DNA from: Euryarchaeota archaeon UBA433
Lineage (GTDB): Archaea > Thermoplasmatota > Poseidoniia > Poseidoniales > Poseidoniaceae
Direction: 5' to 3'
Length of the DNA stretch: 26,511 nt
Assembly: GCA_002495535.1 (NCBI GenBank)
Contig: DAFX01000095.1
Span: 1-26,511, forward strand
Shown here: positions 7,937-16,844 of the stretch, one piece after another
How positions within the stretch are numbered: position 1 is the first letter of the stretch
Layout: each line of letters opens with the position of its first letter
The notes under the pieces: model-generated
The model's input: only the letters and a program-made list of their open reading frames with translations
Told to the model about the DNA's origin: nothing
Databases searched by the model: none
Position numbers and translations under genes: made by a program

Positions 7937-10588
7937 ATGGCAAAAAGGGGCATGATGGACCAGTTTAGCGACATTAAAGCGCAACATCCCGACTCCGTTT
8001 TGTTCTTCCGAATGGGGGATTTTTACGAATTGTTCCACGAAGATGCTGTGACTGGTTCTGAAGTCCTCGGTCTCGCCCTCACTTCACGCGATAAGAAAGC
8101 AGACAAGCCAATACAGATGGCTGGATTCCCGTGGCATGCGCTTGAAGACAACATCAGAGGTATGCTCAAGGCTGGACACAAAGTCACCGTTGCAGAGCAA
8201 GAACAAGAACTTCGAGAAGGAGCAAAATTGCTCGAACGGGTCGTGACTCGAGTCTACACACCCGGAAGTCTGTACGAAGAATCATTGCTTGGCAGCACCG
8301 ACCGCTCCCTTTTGGCGAGCCTTTGTCTGGCAAAAGATGGAATCGGCGTGGGGGTCATCGATGCCTCGACAGGTCAAGCTTGGGCTTCGACCTTGATGGG
8401 CGATGACCGATATTCGAGGGCTCTAGATGAAGTTCTTCGCTGGCGACCGACGGAGATTGTAATCGCTCCAAAAGACGCCGAGGATGCCTCCTTACGAGCA
8501 CTTTTCACCCACCTCGACGGGGTAACGATCAGCCAACACCGAGCAAGTGAATCCAAACGTAGAGACCGGCTCACCAAAGTCCTCAAAGTCGCAGATTTAG
8601 GGCACATTGACTTGGACGATTCGCCCCTTGCTCTTGCTGCAGCAGGCCTTGCTGCAGATTACTTGGCATCGATGCATTTGACCGATGAAGTCCCATTGAG
8701 GGATTTGGAAGTCATGGAAGAAAGTTCCCACCTCGTCCTCGACCAAACCACCCTTCGAAACTTGGAATTAACCTCGACGCTTGCTGGCGAATACGAAGGC
8801 AGTTTACTCTCGACCTTGAACGCCTGCCGCAGTGCGATGGGACGAAGGTTGCTCAAAACTTGGATCCTTAGGCCTCTGGCGAACTTGGAGCCAATCGCCG
8901 CTCGACACGATGCTGTCGGTTCATTGTCAAGGTCGGCAAGGCGGCTTGATGGTTTGCGTGAGGCCCTTCGTGGGCTCAGAGATATGGAACGGCTCGCCAC
9001 TCAACTTGCTTACAACCGCTCAAATGGAAGGGATTTGCTAGCAGTATCAAACGCCCTGGAGCGAATGCCGGCAATCATCAATCTGTGTTCTGAAACCTCC
9101 AACCCACTCCTGCTTCATCTTTCAGCCGATCTCGACGCTCTGCAAGACGTCGCAGAAACAATTCGAAGAACCCTAGTGGATGAACCTCCGCTCAGCGTTC
9201 GTGATGGCGGATTGCTTCGAACGGGGGTCAACTCCAAAGTCGATTCACTTCGTGAAACGGCAACATCCGGCCACACATGGTTCACAAACCTTGAGGCAGA
9301 ACTGAGAAAGGACCTGCAAATCCCATCACTCAAAGTTCGAATGAACCGACAAATTGGTTGGTTCATTGAAATTACAAAGGCGAACGAAGCCAAAGCCCCA
9401 GAACATTGGAAGCGAAAGCAACAGATGACAAATGGATCGAGGTACGTCACCGACGAACTGTTAGAGAGGGACGATGCCCTGCTCACCGCAGATACGAAAA
9501 TCAAGGAACTCGAGTATCGATTGTTCTTGGAACTCAGGGACATGTGCAAATCCCACGCGCAAACCCTCGCTCAGATTGCAGGAAAGGTTGCAGCAATCGA
9601 TGTATTGCAGTGTTTTGCATCCATTGCAAGAAGCAGAGGATGGACGAGACCAGAAATGCATGAAAACCCAAGCATTCGAGCTGAAGGCGCTCGGCATCCA
9701 GCGCTTGAACAACAATCTGGGTTCGTCCCAAATGATCTAGACCTCAGCAAAAAGAGGAACTTTTTGTTGATTACTGGGCCAAATATGGGTGGAAAATCAA
9801 CCTACCTTCGTACGACTGCGCTCATGAGTATTCTCGCACAAAGCGGAGCGTTTGTTCCTGCTACCAAAGCTAAAATTGGAATTGTTGATCGTATCTTCAC
9901 TCGAGTTGGTGCCAGCGATGATTTGCGCCGTGGACGCTCAACATTCATGATGGAAATGATCGAAGTGGCTCACATCCTCCGCCGGGCAACATCACAATCA
10001 TTGATTTTGCTGGATGAAATTGGGCGCGGAACTTCTACATTTGACGGTCTTTCCATCGCTTGGTCAGTCACCGAAGACATATGCAAGCGAATTGGTGCAA
10101 GAACCCTCTTCGCCACGCACTACCACCAGTTGATTGGCCTTGAGGGAGAAGTGAATGGTCTGGTCAATGTTCACGTTCAAGTTGCGCAAACAAACGGTGA
10201 ATTACGGTTCATGCACACTGTTGCTGATGGCCCATGTGATGATTCCTACGGCGTTCAAGTTGCAGCTTTAGCGGGACTCCCGCGCCCGGTTGTAGAACGA
10301 GCAACCGACTTGTTGGCCTTTTTAGAACGACAAGCCAGAGGTGCAAAAGCAGGAGAATCTGGCGCACCTACCGCGAGATCGCAAGGACAAGCGAGCCTGA
10401 TGGGTTACTTCGCAGCAGCGGCAATGGGTCAACCTACAACCGAGGCCCCAATTGATAAAACTCCACAACACCATCTGGATTTGTTAGACAAAATTAACGC
10501 CCTCGATGTGGATGAATTAACCCCAAAACAAGCTCACGACCAGTTGTATCAACTCAAAAGAATGCTAGGAGATGGAATCAATGAGTGA
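7937..10588 (+). CDS. mutS: DNA mismatch repair protein MutS (bacterial-type MutS1)
   Basis: 883 residues, the usual MutS1 length. Domain I holds the mismatch-contacting F29-x-E31 (GDFYELF). The ATPase domain has the Walker A TGPNMGGKST with K620, Walker B D693-E694 (LLDEIGRGTST) and FATH at 725-728. The C-terminal helix-turn-helix region (ELTPKQAHDQLYQLKRML) is present. MutS dimers recognise mispairs and recruit MutL. Between the ATPase and the C-terminus, residues 818-825 read QASLMGYF, a match to the PCNA-interacting PIP box, where bacterial MutS carries a beta-clamp motif. mutL follows with an eight-base overlap, so the two are co-translated. The organism looks archaeal, so the pair was probably acquired from bacteria long ago; base composition is not obviously different from the neighbours. 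Confidence 0.97.
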   Translation: MAKRGMMDQFSDIKAQHPDSVLFFRMGDFYELFHEDAVTGSEVLGLALTSRDKKADKPIQMAGFPWHALEDNIRGMLKAGHKVTVAEQEQELREGAKLLERVVTRVYTPGSLYEESLLGSTDRSLLASLCLAKDGIGVGVIDASTGQAWASTLMGDDRYSRALDEVLRWRPTEIVIAPKDAEDASLRALFTHLDGVTISQHRASESKRRDRLTKVLKVADLGHIDLDDSPLALAAAGLAADYLASMHLTDEVPLRDLEVMEESSHLVLDQTTLRNLELTSTLAGEYEGSLLSTLNACRSAMGRRLLKTWILRPLANLEPIAARHDAVGSLSRSARRLDGLREALRGLRDMERLATQLAYNRSNGRDLLAVSNALERMPAIINLCSETSNPLLLHLSADLDALQDVAETIRRTLVDEPPLSVRDGGLLRTGVNSKVDSLRETATSGHTWFTNLEAELRKDLQIPSLKVRMNRQIGWFIEITKANEAKAPEHWKRKQQMTNGSRYVTDELLERDDALLTADTKIKELEYRLFLELRDMCKSHAQTLAQIAGKVAAIDVLQCFASIARSRGWTRPEMHENPSIRAEGARHPALEQQSGFVPNDLDLSKKRNFLLITGPNMGGKSTYLRTTALMSILAQSGAFVPATKAKIGIVDRIFTRVGASDDLRRGRSTFMMEMIEVAHILRRATSQSLILLDEIGRGTSTFDGLSIAWSVTEDICKRIGARTLFATHYHQLIGLEGEVNGLVNVHVQVAQTNGELRFMHTVADGPCDDSYGVQVAALAGLPRPVVERATDLLAFLERQARGAKAGESGAPTARSQGQASLMGYFAAAAMGQPTTEAPIDKTPQHHLDLLDKINALDVDELTPKQAHDQLYQLKRMLGDGINE

Positions 10589-12608
10589 GCCACAAAGAAT
10601 CGTCCAACTCGATGAAACAACAATTGGGCATATCGCCGCGGGAGAAGTGGTTGAAAGGCCTGCCCAAGTCGTGAAAGAGTTGCTCGAGAACAGTTTGGAT
10701 GCAGGTTCAACCCGAATCGTAATCACCGTGCAGCGAGGAGGTTTTGACCTCATTCGCATCGAAGACGACGGAAGTGGAATCGCCGAAGAAGACCTACCTC
10801 TTTCCTTGGATCGACACGCAACTTCCAAATTGAAAAACAGAGACGACCTCAACTCAATACACACCTTGGGATTCAGAGGTGAAGCACTGGCAAGCATTGG
10901 TATGGTCTCTGGGTTGAGTATCGCCAGCCGTCCTCAGGGTTGTGAAGGAAAACAAATTCAAATGACTGATGGGAAAAAAGGCACCGTCGAACCATTTGGA
11001 ATGCCGAATGGAACTCGAATTGATGTAGAACACCTGTTTGCAAACACCCCAGCTCGACTTGCTTTTCAACGTCGCCCGGCAACTGAAAACGCCAAGATTG
11101 TCGATGTTGTTGTATCCCACGCAATGGCGCACATGAATGTGGCTTTTCGTCTTATGATCGATGAGCGAAATGTCCTCGATGTCCCAGCATCGGAAGCCAT
11201 GGCAGACCGCCTGTATGACTTGCTTGGAGGCCAGGCACAGTCCATGTTATCGCTCGAAGCACCGCCAAATGATGCACAAGCACCTGGAGAGGAATCGTGG
11301 GCAGGATGGATCAGTACGCCGGACATCACCAGGGGTAAAGGCGATGATATTCACATTCTAATCAACGACCGGCCCGTAGCAGCCGGACCTTTTTTGCAAG
11401 CGATTCGTCGTGGTTACCGCACCCGCTTGATGCAAGGACGGCACCCTCTTGCCGTGTTGTCATTGCGTTTACCGCCAAGCGAAGTTGATGTCAATGTCCA
11501 CCCCACAAAGCGTGAAGTTCGATTGCGTCATTCATGGAGGGTTCTCGAACGACTGGAGCGAGCGATTGCTCACACCTTGGAATCCGTACCTACCGAACCT
11601 GATGCTGCGGGAGGCATCCCCGGGCTGCAGGGCCTTGGTCACAGTCATGCACCAAGCATCCAGAAGCATTTCCAGCCTGAATCGAACGCAAAGGTCCCAG
11701 AATCGTCACCTCAACCGCTCGATGCTGCGGCCGGCACACCGACAGTGGTCCTTCCAAGAGAAGAGCGAAAACCGGCTGGTCCACCTGCATGGGCGATGGC
11801 TGCGGGCGCTCAACTTAACCTCCATGGCGGGGAAGCAAAAGACGCAATTAAGCCTTCAAAGGCGCGACCACAGTCCACAGCACCAGCTGCACAGGAAACG
11901 CTTCCAGGCTTGAACACCGAGCCAACTGCCCCCGCTCTTTCACCAGCTGAACGAGATCTGCATCGGCACTCTGGCACGGGTCAAACCACATCACCCACCT
12001 CCGAGTCACCTCTTGGTGAGATCATCAATGACCTGCCCAAAATGGAACCTCTGGCCCAATTCGCAGACTCCTACATTCTTGTGCAGGCGGAAGATGAATT
12101 GCTCCTCATCGACCAGCACGCACTGCATGAACGAATTCGATATGAACGGCTTCGGAATGATGAATCGATTTGGGCAAGCCAGCAGAGGTTGCAGCCACTC
12201 GAATTGGATCTCGATGCAAGACAGGCGGTTCGATTGGAGGCTGCACAAGAGACGTTCAGAACAGTTGGTTTTGAGTTAGAGCACTCAGAAAGCGGTTGGT
12301 CTGTGACCGCTACACCTCAATTATTGGCTGGAAAAGAAGTCGTCGCTTTCATGCTCGATCTTTTGCAAGACACCTCAGAAGATGGCGCACCCCTGACAAC
12401 TGTGGATGAAAGAAAAGACCACCTTGCATTCCTCAACGCTTGCAGAGGCGCTGTGAAGGCCAATGAAAAATTGACCCTACCCGAAATGCGACGATTGCTC
12501 GATGATATGAGACGGATCCCAAACCCATGGGCGTGTGTTCATGGACGGCCGACTGCATTGAGATTGCCATTGGATTCGCTTGACCATCACTTTGGACGCC
12601 ATGGTTAA
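10581..12608 (+). CDS. mutL: DNA mismatch repair protein MutL with endonuclease motif
   Basis: 675 residues from the ATG at 10581, which overlaps the mutS stop and has AGGAG nine bases upstream; the ATG at 10572 sits too close to that site. GHKL ATPase motifs: KELLENSLDAG, EDDGSGI, RHATSK, LGFRGEAL and NTPARLAF. A Pro-rich linker (about 335-480) leads to a dimerisation domain bearing DQHALHERIRYE at 511, an exact fit to the DQHA-x2-E-x4-E metal site of nicking MutL proteins, plus ACRGAVKANE and a CVHGRPT end motif. It should therefore nick the daughter strand itself, as expected where no MutH is seen. QQRLQP at 534-539 fits the clamp-binding motif Q-x-x-L-x-P. Confidence 0.96.
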   Translation: MSEPQRIVQLDETTIGHIAAGEVVERPAQVVKELLENSLDAGSTRIVITVQRGGFDLIRIEDDGSGIAEEDLPLSLDRHATSKLKNRDDLNSIHTLGFRGEALASIGMVSGLSIASRPQGCEGKQIQMTDGKKGTVEPFGMPNGTRIDVEHLFANTPARLAFQRRPATENAKIVDVVVSHAMAHMNVAFRLMIDERNVLDVPASEAMADRLYDLLGGQAQSMLSLEAPPNDAQAPGEESWAGWISTPDITRGKGDDIHILINDRPVAAGPFLQAIRRGYRTRLMQGRHPLAVLSLRLPPSEVDVNVHPTKREVRLRHSWRVLERLERAIAHTLESVPTEPDAAGGIPGLQGLGHSHAPSIQKHFQPESNAKVPESSPQPLDAAAGTPTVVLPREERKPAGPPAWAMAAGAQLNLHGGEAKDAIKPSKARPQSTAPAAQETLPGLNTEPTAPALSPAERDLHRHSGTGQTTSPTSESPLGEIINDLPKMEPLAQFADSYILVQAEDELLLIDQHALHERIRYERLRNDESIWASQQRLQPLELDLDARQAVRLEAAQETFRTVGFELEHSESGWSVTATPQLLAGKEVVAFMLDLLQDTSEDGAPLTTVDERKDHLAFLNACRGAVKANEKLTLPEMRRLLDDMRRIPNPWACVHGRPTALRLPLDSLDHHFGRHG

Positions 12609-14038
12609 TCGATTTCTGGTACAAGCACGATTGGCTTTATTTCGACGCCTGCGGAAATGAGGCGTTGAATGAAATCCTCATCGGCAACCGTGTGTAAGCC
12701 CTTTCCAATGACTTGCCCACCGTGTGCTGAAGCCAACACCATTGCGGTCATGAACAAGCGATGATCACCGAAAGTTTCCACGGGTTCTGGTGGAGCACTG
12801 ATGCTTTGGCCCCCGGGAATAACTAACCCGTCCTCAGCCAAAGAGGCATCCAGCCCAAATTGGGTGAGCAAGGCAACAGTCTTCGTCAAACGATTGCTTT
12901 CTTTAAACGCAGCATGGGACGCTCCAAACAGGCGGCCTCCTTCACCAAGAGCCAAAATCGCCGAGAGGGGGGGGAGCAAATCATTGGCGTCTTTCAAGTC
13001 GATTTCCACACCAGAACCAGTTTCAAGTGGCGACAGGTTTTCTCCCTTCCAATCAAGACCAAAATCCGAAGCATACTCTTTCAAAATTTCATGCCCAACA
13101 GCATCCTCTGGCGCCGGCCAAGCCTGCAATTCAATCGATCTCTTGGACACTCTACACATCAAAAGAGCAAAGGCGGCCATTGAGGCATCACCGGGAATTG
13201 AATAGGTATCCGGGGGGCTGAGTGGATAAGGGGTCAATTCGAGGCTTTGCTTGTGAGAGACAATACGCCCTCCAAAATGGTGAAGCATCTTCAAACTCAG
13301 ATCTGAATGACGCGACGAAACATTCGTTCCTTCAATGCGAAGAAGTGTTGAGCAGGGAAGACTTGGCGAGGCTAAGATCCAAGCCGAGAGGGGTTGACTC
13401 GAACGGCTGGTGTCAAGGTCGATGCCCTTCTCTAGATCTTCGTGATTCATTGGCCCTTCAATAAGCGCTGGAAGGCGCTCCTCGCCGAGGCCTAGAGAAA
13501 GCGTCACGCCGGATTGTTCGAGCGTCGACCAGAGGTCCTCGGAAGAACGGCGTCTCAAGGAGTGGTCACCATCGAGCATCACCGGTCCGCCAATCATGCC
13601 CGCATGAGGCCCCAAGAGACGGAGCGTGGTTCCCGAATTGGCCGCGTTGAGAACACTAGCAGGGCGCGTGAACCCTGCCTGTCCAACCCCATGCACCCTC
13701 CACTTTGTTGACTGGGCGTGATGTTCAAATTTGATTGGATTGACTTGGTGCAATACCTGGCCATCTGGACCGTAATCTTCGACCTTTACGCCGAGTTGTT
13801 CCAAACAACGTCGCATGGAACGAGCGTCTTCGCCCGCATTCCCTACATTGAGTAAATCGATTGGAGTTGATGCTTGTCCTGCAAGCAATAGAGCACGAAT
13901 AAGGTGGCTCTTTGAGGGAGGGAGCATCCACTGCAAGGGTGTTGTGATCTTGCTCGCCTCAACCGAGTATGCGTGAATGTTGTTCTTTCGGTGGTCTTTG
14001 CCGCTGGTGGTCCAGCGCTTTGCCCAACGCTTGCCCAT
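12605..14038 (-). CDS. aroA: 3-phosphoshikimate 1-carboxyvinyltransferase (EPSP synthase)
   Basis: 477 residues; joins shikimate-3-phosphate and PEP in aromatic amino-acid synthesis. Motifs: LPPSKSHLIRALLLAG (K43), NSGTTLR at 134-140, SRSSQ at 211-215, PGDASMAAF from 282, D353 (DANDLLPPL) in the catalytic aspartate position, KESNR at 379-383 and GDHRLFMT with D425-H426-R427. The PEP-site glycine after N134-S135 is kept. The N-terminus is about 25 residues longer than usual and Lys/Arg-rich. The ATG at 14038 is supported by GGAGGTGAGGTGG upstream on the minus strand. No other shikimate gene is adjacent. Its stop codon overlaps that of mutL in the shared tetranucleotide TTAA. Confidence 0.96.
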   Translation of the reverse strand: MGKRWAKRWTTSGKDHRKNNIHAYSVEASKITTPLQWMLPPSKSHLIRALLLAGQASTPIDLLNVGNAGEDARSMRRCLEQLGVKVEDYGPDGQVLHQVNPIKFEHHAQSTKWRVHGVGQAGFTRPASVLNAANSGTTLRLLGPHAGMIGGPVMLDGDHSLRRRSSEDLWSTLEQSGVTLSLGLGEERLPALIEGPMNHEDLEKGIDLDTSRSSQPLSAWILASPSLPCSTLLRIEGTNVSSRHSDLSLKMLHHFGGRIVSHKQSLELTPYPLSPPDTYSIPGDASMAAFALLMCRVSKRSIELQAWPAPEDAVGHEILKEYASDFGLDWKGENLSPLETGSGVEIDLKDANDLLPPLSAILALGEGGRLFGASHAAFKESNRLTKTVALLTQFGLDASLAEDGLVIPGGQSISAPPEPVETFGDHRLFMTAMVLASAHGGQVIGKGLHTVADEDFIQRLISAGVEIKPIVLVPEID

Positions 14039-14080
14039 GACCCCGCCACCTCACCTCCAGCCATCAACCCTTGCAAGACA

Positions 14081-14090
14081 GCATAAAAAA
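14081..14090 (+). promoter_or_regulatory. TATA box for a leaderless moaA transcript
   Basis: GCATAAAAAA at 14081-14090 stands out in GC-rich surroundings. Its centre lies about 26 bases before the ATG at 14113, the distance at which archaeal transcription starts, so the mRNA would begin at or next to the start codon. No ribosome-binding site precedes that ATG, which agrees. The 74-base gap also carries the aroA ribosome-binding site (minus strand, about 14049-14060). Confidence 0.6.
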
Positions 14091-14112
14091 CCGAGAACGC
14101 ACAGCACAGTCC

Positions 14113-15117
14113 ATGTCCATTGCTGATTCGCTCGGTCGCCCCTTGAGGGACCTGCGCATCTCAGTCACGGATCGTTGCAATTTTAGGTGTCGATATTGCA
14201 TGCCAAGAGAACATTTTGGAACAGAACATCAGTTCCTCGGGCGTGAAGAAATTCTGAGCTATGAGGAGATTTCAGCCATTGCAGGCTCAATGCTTCCACT
14301 CGGCGTGCAGAAACTTCGCCTCACGGGTGGAGAACCTTTGATGCGCAAAGACATCGCTTTACTGGTGGAGATGTTGCGAGGCTTAGACGAGAATGTTGAC
14401 ATCGCTTTAACAACCAACGGGGTCCTTCTCAAACAACATGCAACCGCTCTAAAGGCTGCAGGTCTCAATCGAGTAACGGTGAGCCTCGATGCTTTAGACC
14501 AAGACCTGTTTCAAAAAATGGGCGACACAACCCACACTCCAAACCAGGTGATTGAAGGAATTGATCACGCACTCGAAGTCGGACTTCTGGTCAAAGTGAA
14601 CACCGTAGTACAACGAGGATTGAATGAATCTGAGATTGCTCCAATCGCTGCGTTATGCTTTGAACGGAGCATTACACCACGATTCATCGAGTTCATGGAT
14701 GTTGGAACTACGAATCAGTGGAATTTGGATTCAGTAGTTTCAGGCGATGAAATGAGAGGCTTGCTTTCCAGATCCTTCGGCCCACTGAGTCGCGTTCAAT
14801 CTGAACATCCATCGGATGTAGCAAAACGATGGCAGACTGAAAAAGGAGACAAAGTGGGATTTATTCAATCTGTAACGAACCCCTTTTGTGGTGATTGTTC
14901 AAGAGCAAGAATCTCAGCAAATGGTTCGCTCTACACCTGCCTCTTTGCAACAGAGGGTCACGATGTACGTGCACTTGTCCGCTTTGGTGCAGAGCCTCTT
15001 GATCTTCAAGATGCGATAAGAAGCATCTGGCAGGGGCGTAAAGACCGCTATTCGGAAGAGAGAACCACTGAACAATCACTCCAACAGAAAGTGGAGATGT
15101 CTTTCATTGGTGGCTAA
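14113..15117 (+). CDS. moaA: GTP 3',8-cyclase MoaA (molybdopterin synthesis)
   Basis: 334 residues from the ATG at 14113. A radical-SAM enzyme that turns GTP into 3',8-cH2GTP, the first step of the molybdenum/tungsten cofactor pathway. The N-terminal cluster motif is C22-x3-C26-x2-C29 (DRCNFRCRYC), with TGGEP at 71-75. The second [4Fe-4S] site is C259-x2-C262-x13-C276 (NPFCGDCSRARIS...TC). The protein ends in Gly-Gly, as MoaA requires for the catalytic arginine/GG tail to reach the active site. The frame also opens at a TTG at 14071, but the TATA box at 14081-14090 would then lie inside the coding region, so the ATG is preferred. No moaC or moaE is in view. Confidence 0.96.
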   Translation: MSIADSLGRPLRDLRISVTDRCNFRCRYCMPREHFGTEHQFLGREEILSYEEISAIAGSMLPLGVQKLRLTGGEPLMRKDIALLVEMLRGLDENVDIALTTNGVLLKQHATALKAAGLNRVTVSLDALDQDLFQKMGDTTHTPNQVIEGIDHALEVGLLVKVNTVVQRGLNESEIAPIAALCFERSITPRFIEFMDVGTTNQWNLDSVVSGDEMRGLLSRSFGPLSRVQSEHPSDVAKRWQTEKGDKVGFIQSVTNPFCGDCSRARISANGSLYTCLFATEGHDVRALVRFGAEPLDLQDAIRSIWQGRKDRYSEERTTEQSLQQKVEMSFIGG

Positions 15118-15615
15118 TTAGACATCGAGCGGTGGAAGCATCACATTCACTAAGACGCTTTTTGAATTCGTGTCGACAAGTTTGAATCTCCATGTGCCGC
15201 TGTCAGAACCAATTGTTGTCGAATCGATGACAAAGTAATCGCCTTGGCTCACTGAATATCCTGCATCTCGATCATGGAACGATACGTTCGCTCCAATCAG
15301 GCCATAGACATCAGCATCGGAAACCTTACCCCCCAACGGGTTACCATCATCGAGGGTATCTGGAGCAAGATTCCATTGAAGTTTTGCTGGATCAATCGTT
15401 TGGTCCAAGCTTGTCAACCTGATGACGTGAAAACCGTTCGATAGACCGCGAACGCTAACTGTGGCTTGAGGGGCACTTTTCTCAGTTGTTGTGAGCGCCC
15501 CCTGCATCAAAACGAAGACCATGCTTGAGAGCATCACGGTGATGGCTAACAGCAAGACTGTGGCAATCACGGGGCTCACAGCCTCGTTATTCCGCACCCT
15601 CCTCATGCTGCGCAT
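15118..15615 (-). CDS. Archaeal type IV pilin-like protein
   Basis: 165 residues. The basic N-terminus MRSMRRVRNNEAVSPVIATV leads into one hydrophobic helix (about 13-38), the signature of archaeal pilins (Pilin_N/DUF1628 type) that are cut by a PibD-like prepilin peptidase and assembled through the helix. The rest is a beta-rich, Gly/Asp/Ser-rich external domain ending NVMLPPLDV. An alternative ATG lies at 15606. The motor genes of a pilus system are 6 kb away at 21537-24096 on the same strand, and this could be one of their substrates; that link is inferred. Its TAA directly abuts the moaA stop. Confidence 0.85.
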   Translation of the reverse strand: MRSMRRVRNNEAVSPVIATVLLLAITVMLSSMVFVLMQGALTTTEKSAPQATVSVRGLSNGFHVIRLTSLDQTIDPAKLQWNLAPDTLDDGNPLGGKVSDADVYGLIGANVSFHDRDAGYSVSQGDYFVIDSTTIGSDSGTWRFKLVDTNSKSVLVNVMLPPLDV

Positions 15616-15689
15616 GAATGGTGTGTGTCGACGATGGGACTTGAATCAACCGATTGATATGGCCTCAAGAAGTGATTTTGCAAGAGGAC

Positions 15690-16835
15690 TCAAAACAGCC
15701 AAACGGGTTTGTCACATTCCATGGCTCTCTTGATGCCGCCGATCGGCCCGAGGACCCTGAGAATACTTTCTGTGATTAAATCGCCTTTGAAGAAAGCATA
15801 GCCGAAGTTTTTGGTTCGCAGAGAATTCTTCAGTGCCCTTCCAAGCGATGCCCGAAGCCTCTCCTCGTAGGCATGAAGCGGGGTGCCCTCGTTCAAATTG
15901 TCGAGGATTGCTTCCGCAGCAAAGCATCCGGAAATAATCGCTTGCGAGATCCCACCTCCATTGCTTGGCATCACCAAGCCGGCCGCGTCGCCTACGGCAA
16001 GTGTTGTGCCGTCAACCATTGTTTTCACCGGCCCACCCATCGGGATCCAACCGCCGCCCCAGGAAAGGACCTCGAACCCCAATTCGTCACAGAAATCCTG
16101 CAGATGTTCCTTCAAATTCCCTTTGAGATAACCCGCACGAACGCCAAGACCGACATTGGCGGTGTTGGGCCCTTTCGGGATGATCCACGCATAACCAGAT
16201 GGAGCAACTGAACCGAGGAACACATCGAAGGTTTCGGGGACATTACCTTGCACCTGGGCGTACATTGTCGGAACTTGGTCTTTCGGTCTATAGCGCTCAT
16301 CATCGCCGTGACGTAAGCGGCCCACGTGGGCGAGTGACCCACTTGCATCAATCAGGTAATCGAATGTGTAACGCCCTTTGCTGGTGACAAGAACATCGCG
16401 GTCGAGCTTTGATTGGTGTTGAATCCGAGTCAATGCTTCGTCCATTTGGATCTCTGCGCCGGCATGGAGCGCCTTATCGCACAGGTAGCCATCAAAATGA
16501 AGGCGGTGTCCTGCAAACGCATCCAACTCAAAGTGGAAGGCTTTTCCAGAAGGTAAAAACACCCGCATGTTGTCTAGATTATGCAACTTTAATCGGTCTG
16601 GGAACTGGAAATAATCATACAACCATTGATGGTCATCAAGGTTGGAGAAGGTCCCGACCACTTCGCCCCAATTTGGTATGCATTCTCCACACTGGGCCGG
16701 GTTGCCGACAATGGAACGCCGTTCAATCATGAGCACATCAATTCCATCTTCAGCCAAGCGTTGAGCACAAGCCGCCCCGGCAGGACCGGCTCCGATGACG
16801 ATCACCTGCCTGTGTTTGACTTCTTTTCGCGCCAT
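15690..16835 (-). CDS. Geranylgeranyl reductase family FAD-dependent oxidoreductase
   Basis: 381 residues. The N-terminal Rossmann motif VIVIGAGPAGAA (G15-x-G17-x2-G20) is followed by the acidic strand end IER. CGECIP at 49-54, SGYAWIIPKG (a YxWxxP match to the GGR substrate-site motif) and GDAAGLVMPSNGGGI for FAD binding place it in the geranylgeranyl reductase family, which saturates the isoprenoid chains of archaeal lipids or of quinone tails. The ATG at 16835 has GAGGGAT upstream. The prenyl synthase gene ends nine bases before it, so the two form an operon: one builds the chain, the other reduces it. Confidence 0.93.
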   Translation of the reverse strand: MARKEVKHRQVIVIGAGPAGAACAQRLAEDGIDVLMIERRSIVGNPAQCGECIPNWGEVVGTFSNLDDHQWLYDYFQFPDRLKLHNLDNMRVFLPSGKAFHFELDAFAGHRLHFDGYLCDKALHAGAEIQMDEALTRIQHQSKLDRDVLVTSKGRYTFDYLIDASGSLAHVGRLRHGDDERYRPKDQVPTMYAQVQGNVPETFDVFLGSVAPSGYAWIIPKGPNTANVGLGVRAGYLKGNLKEHLQDFCDELGFEVLSWGGGWIPMGGPVKTMVDGTTLAVGDAAGLVMPSNGGGISQAIISGCFAAEAILDNLNEGTPLHAYEERLRASLGRALKNSLRTKNFGYAFFKGDLITESILRVLGPIGGIKRAMECDKPVWLF

Positions 16836-16844
16836 GTTGATCCC

